Source: Cytophagales bacterium (lineage in GTDB: Bacteria > Bacteroidota > Bacteroidia > Cytophagales > Cyclobacteriaceae). From it: 64,000 bases of DNA. The translations under genes and the position numbers were made by a program. The stretch is from NCBI GenBank assembly GCA_017303805.1, contig JAFLBQ010000002.1, positions 310,001 through 374,000 of the forward strand. The letters are read 5' to 3'. The notes beneath the pieces were generated by a model. That model ran no database searches and was not told where the DNA came from. It saw only the letters and a program-made list of their open reading frames with translations. Positions within the stretch are counted from its first letter, which is position 1; each line of letters opens with the position of its first letter. Below are positions 61,311 to 64,000 of this stretch, one piece after another.

Positions 61311-61829
61311 ATGAAAATCAAACACCTGTTTTCTGTTGCGTTGGTACTTGGTATCAGCACATTTACCTCCTGCGATCTTTTCGATAAAGCAGATGATGTA
61401 AACTTCGATGTGGATGTTCCATTGAATTTTGTTGTCAACATCTCGGAAGTTTTAACTTTTTCCGATGAAGCCTTGTTGAATGCCAAAACGAACTCGGATG
61501 TGGCCAAATACGCTTCAAAGATAGAATCGTTTAAAATGAATAAAATAACCTATAGTATAGAGGGATCCAATGCATCGTCACAAACCTTCTCGGGTTCGCT
61601 GGTAATTGCAGAAGGCGGGCAAACACTGGGCACATTAACAAATGTTGCCGTAACCAATACATTGGAGACAGACTTGCCTGTAAATGTGGACGGGCTGAAC
61701 GCACTGGCAAGTAAGTTATTAGATGATAAAGAAGAACTGGTACGAGTAGCAGGTCAGTTTTCGGATGGCAGCGTTAATTTTACGCTTAAGCTACGGTTTT
61801 ACCTTACTATCAAAGCAAATGCACTATAA
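61311..61829 (+). CDS. Lipoprotein of unknown function
   Basis: I do not recognise the family. The 172-residue product has a signal peptide with a lipobox (STFTSC, Cys21) followed by acidic residues (DLFDKADDVNFDVDVPLNF). The rest is beta-rich with conserved hydrophobic strands (FKMNKITYSIEG, SGSLVIAEGGQTLGTLTN, VNFTLKLRFYLTI). It lies 60 bp downstream of the response regulator in the same direction, behind its own candidate promoter. Confidence 0.65.
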   Translation: MKIKHLFSVALVLGISTFTSCDLFDKADDVNFDVDVPLNFVVNISEVLTFSDEALLNAKTNSDVAKYASKIESFKMNKITYSIEGSNASSQTFSGSLVIAEGGQTLGTLTNVAVTNTLETDLPVNVDGLNALASKLLDDKEELVRVAGQFSDGSVNFTLKLRFYLTIKANAL

Positions 61830-61881
61830 GCCTAAGGTTGAAGGCATAACACCGCAAAGAAGAATTTCTTTCTTTCGCGTG

Positions 61882-62850
61882 CTACTTAGTCTGGTAATGC
61901 TTTATTATTAATTCAGCATGCGCCCGCGAGTTTTCTATAAACCACTTATTGGTTTGCAAGCCACCCACTACCACCCCGGCCAGGTATAGGCCGGGGACGT
62001 TGCTCTCCATGGTTTCCGGATTATAAACCGGGGTATGAGCTGCATCACTCTGAAATTTAACTCCGGCCGCTTTCATAAATTCAAAAGGCGGTTGATAGCC
62101 CGTCATGGCCAACACGAAATCATTTTCAATTGTAATTATCCCTTCTGGGGTTTTTATGTCTATTGTTTGAGCTGCAATGCGATGAACGGTTGAATTAAAA
62201 TAAGCTTTGATCGAGCCTTCCTTAATACGATTTTCAATGTCGGGCTTTACCCAATATTTTACGCTTTCGCGGATGGTGGCCTCGCGGATTATCATTGAAA
62301 CCTCAGCCCCCTTGCGCCAGGTCTCTAATGCGGCATCTACGGCCGAGTTGGCAGCACCAACAATGGCAACCTTCTGCGCAAAGTATGGGTGGGGTTCATC
62401 ATAGTAATGTTTCACTTTCGGCAACGCTTCGCCTTCTACATGCAGCAAGTAAGGTAAATCATAAAAGCCTAAAGCAAGTACAACTGCTTTTGCAACATAA
62501 ACACCCTTTGAGGTAGTAACGGTAAAGTCTTCACTTTTACTAACTGCAAGCACGCGTTCATACAGCTTTACATTCAATTGCCAACTGGCGCACACCCTTC
62601 GGTAATATTCCAGGGCTTCGGGTCGCGTGGGTTTTGCATTGTTCGATATAAAAGGAACTTCGCCAATCTCCAGCCTGTCGCTGGTAGAAAAGAAAGTCAT
62701 GTTGTGCGGATAGTTGTAAAGTGAGTTTACAAGGCAGCCCTTTTCAATTATCAAATGGCGCAAGCCTGCCTTTTTTGCTTCAATAGCACACGCCAGCCCA
62801 ATGGGCCCGGCACCGATTATTATAATATCCCACTTGCTTCTGGCTTCCAT
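61882..62850 (-). CDS. ypdA: YpdA-family flavin-dependent (bacillithiol-disulfide) reductase
   Basis: A 322-residue NADPH/FAD oxidoreductase of the thioredoxin-reductase-like group. The FAD-binding motif is DIIIIGAGPIGLACAIEAKK, the second dinucleotide motif is VAIVGAANSAVDAALE and the C-terminal FAD motif is GLYLAGVVVGG. The redox CxxC of thioredoxin reductases is missing, as in YpdA (Bdr). Start is ATG at 62850 (MEARSKWD). The reductant target in this organism (bacillithiol or another low-molecular-weight thiol) is inferred. Confidence 0.85.
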   Translation of the reverse strand: MEARSKWDIIIIGAGPIGLACAIEAKKAGLRHLIIEKGCLVNSLYNYPHNMTFFSTSDRLEIGEVPFISNNAKPTRPEALEYYRRVCASWQLNVKLYERVLAVSKSEDFTVTTSKGVYVAKAVVLALGFYDLPYLLHVEGEALPKVKHYYDEPHPYFAQKVAIVGAANSAVDAALETWRKGAEVSMIIREATIRESVKYWVKPDIENRIKEGSIKAYFNSTVHRIAAQTIDIKTPEGIITIENDFVLAMTGYQPPFEFMKAAGVKFQSDAAHTPVYNPETMESNVPGLYLAGVVVGGLQTNKWFIENSRAHAELIIKHYQTK

Positions 62851-62931
62851 TTTGGTATCTAAGATCAATCAAAAGTAACATCCTTAAATGGGAGTTTGAG
62901 TGAGAATTTTCTTTTGAGTTATTTTTACTTA

Positions 62932-63027
62932 ATGGAAGGTGCGCACATCGAATTTCAGAGCACTCCGGTGTGGCTTAGTGCCTACGAAACCATAAAGAGT
63001 GTAGTATCTGTAAACGCAGGCATGTAA
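62932..63027 (+). CDS. Very short ORF upstream of the TPR gene
   Basis: A 31-codon frame (MEGAHIEFQSTPVWLSAYET...) ends in TAA directly before the next ATG (ATG-TAA-ATG). It could be a leader peptide that couples translation, or chance. No family is recognised. Confidence 0.2.
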   Translation: MEGAHIEFQSTPVWLSAYETIKSVVSVNAGM

Positions 63028-63927
63028 ATGAAGCAACCAAATCAGGAAAAGCGGGCAAAGCGATTCTGGCGTCTGGCGATTGCTTCAGCCTTTTTGCTGG
63101 CGTTAGTGTGGCCCCTCGGAAGTTTTATAGTGTGGCCCCTGGGTGGGCTTTCTGCATATTTTATTTTTCTGGCCCGCTATTATTCACCAGGTAAACCGAA
63201 AGGGTTTACTTTCCAGGCAACCAAAAGGCGCGAACCTTCGCGGGCAAACAGCACGCAGCGGCCTGTGAAGCCAATAACCCCGCAGCAGAAAAGGCGATTG
63301 GTGTTTATAGTTATCGCTGGCTCCACTTTATTTATTTTCATTTACTTTTTCGTGTCGCTTATTCAGTTTGTGCAATCAGAAGGCTCGGGTGCAATTGATG
63401 AGACTGACCGGCAAACGCTGGCGATTGATCCCAACAACCTGGACGCACTCACCAACCTGGGGAACGACTACTACAGTAACAAGCAATATGATTCGGCACT
63501 TTATTACTATAACCGGGTACTACAGGTTGATTCTGAAAATAGCAGCGGCCTGTTTAACACAGCCCTGGTTTTTTTTCAGCAGCAGCGCTACAGTCAGTCC
63601 ACCGAGTTGTTGAGGCGGTGCATTCGTTTATATCCCGATAACACCGATGCCTACATGTTAGTGGGCGATAATTACTACATACAAAACTTGTATTCCGAGG
63701 CCCTGCCCTGGTACCGCCAGGCATACGATAAAGGGGTGCGTGCTGCTGAGATGCTGAACATTATGGGGTATTTGTATGAACAGCAAAACAACACCACTGA
63801 ATCCATTCGGTTTTACAAAGAAACATTGCAACAAGACAGCAGTTTGGTGGAGGTATATGACCGGTTGGCGGTACTTGATATCGCAAACGCTGGGCGATAT
63901 AAATCCCTCTCAGCTCGTTGGAAATAA
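63028..63927 (+). CDS. Membrane-anchored TPR protein
   Basis: A 299-residue protein with two N-terminal membrane segments (residues ~12-50, LAIASAFLLALVWPLGSFIV and LGGLSAYFIFLARYY, and ~91-113, RLVFIVIAGSTLFIFIYFFV). Four TPR-like helical pairs follow (DALTNLGNDYYSNKQYDSAL, LLRRCIRLYPDNTDAYMLVG, EALPWYRQAYDKGVRAAEML, TTESIRFYKETLQQDSSLVE). A docking scaffold in the cytoplasm or periplasm is inferred. The start codon is preceded by the TAA of a 31-codon frame. Confidence 0.75.
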   Translation: MKQPNQEKRAKRFWRLAIASAFLLALVWPLGSFIVWPLGGLSAYFIFLARYYSPGKPKGFTFQATKRREPSRANSTQRPVKPITPQQKRRLVFIVIAGSTLFIFIYFFVSLIQFVQSEGSGAIDETDRQTLAIDPNNLDALTNLGNDYYSNKQYDSALYYYNRVLQVDSENSSGLFNTALVFFQQQRYSQSTELLRRCIRLYPDNTDAYMLVGDNYYIQNLYSEALPWYRQAYDKGVRAAEMLNIMGYLYEQQNNTTESIRFYKETLQQDSSLVEVYDRLAVLDIANAGRYKSLSARWK

Positions 63928-63970
63928 TTCTTTTCGCTTTCTCCCTTTTCTTTGCCATCTTTCTAAATCT

Positions 63971-64000
63971 ATGACCACTATGAAGGTTTTGACTTTGCTT
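63971..64000 (+). CDS. Start of a truncated gene at the window edge
   Basis: ATG at 63971 opens MTTMKVLTLL, with a second possible start at 63980. The hydrophobic start suggests a signal peptide. Only 10 codons are visible. Confidence 0.4.
   Translation, partial: MTTMKVLTLL

Noticed and set aside
1-64000. tRNA, rRNA, CRISPR arrays, insertion sequences and integrases
   Set aside because: Intergenic regions were read for cloverleaf-like, repeat-spacer and transposase features; none were found. A tool-based scan would be needed to exclude short ncRNAs.

Overview
This 64 kb window is chromosomal DNA of a member of the Bacteroidota, most likely a Cytophagales/Cyclobacteriaceae-type bacterium. 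The evidence is a gldJ gliding/type IX secretion lipoprotein, many outer-membrane and lipoprotein genes of Bacteroidota type (OmpA/PD40 fusions, a TonB-dependent receptor, a propeller/Y_Y_Y sensor kinase), DUF4175 and GH3-family genes, a Bacteroidota-type IspH N-terminus, and promoters of the TTG-N19-TAnnTTTG class. Moderate GC, tight gene packing and no rRNA, tRNA, IS element or CRISPR array were seen. No intergenic stretch exceeds 300 bp.

Region 1 (1-14.8 kb) is a mosaic of envelope and metabolic genes: two OmpA-like proteins, a transglutaminase-like secreted protein, an aldehyde dehydrogenase behind a Pho-box-like array of direct repeats, a large AsmA protein, a duplicated two-hairpin repeat, an MFS transporter convergent with a Rieske oxygenase, a membrane-anchored XRE regulator paired with a CPBP protease, a secreted amidohydrolase and a small outer-membrane protein.

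Region 2 (14.8-32.2 kb) is almost entirely minus strand: a TPR protein, an Ig-like lipoprotein, a methyltransferase, mnmG, ybeY, an RsbW-like ATPase, DUF4175, a CMD protein, gldJ and mfd. comF is the one plus-strand gene. Between the TPR gene and the Ig-like lipoprotein lies a cluster of DnaA-box-like sites beside a very AT-rich stretch. About 4.5 kb away, between ybeY and mnmG, are two parS-like palindromes. Together these make the area a good candidate for the chromosomal replication origin and centromere, which I infer from sequence motifs only.

Region 3 (32.2-47.5 kb) holds small membrane and secreted proteins, a thioredoxin-like lipoprotein, a sensor kinase, a LEA14-like lipoprotein, a 2OG-Fe(II) oxygenase, a PIN-type toxin-antitoxin pair, fumC, a SPOR protein, a collagen-like/glycine-rich secreted protein, recJ, lptB, a GH3-family enzyme, an S9 peptidase, an HPF-like protein and VapBC.

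Region 4 (47.5-64 kb) holds rlmI, a MORN lipoprotein, an htrA protease with a 57-residue downstream gene, a HigBA module bracketed by a duplicated 36-nt terminator, an AAA-type ATPase behind 14-bp tandem repeats, ispH without an obvious start codon, and a probable signalling/uptake cluster (TonB receptor, propeller histidine kinase, beta-barrel protein, LuxR-type regulator, lipoprotein). A YpdA-like reductase and a TPR membrane protein follow. The last 30 bases appear to begin another gene.
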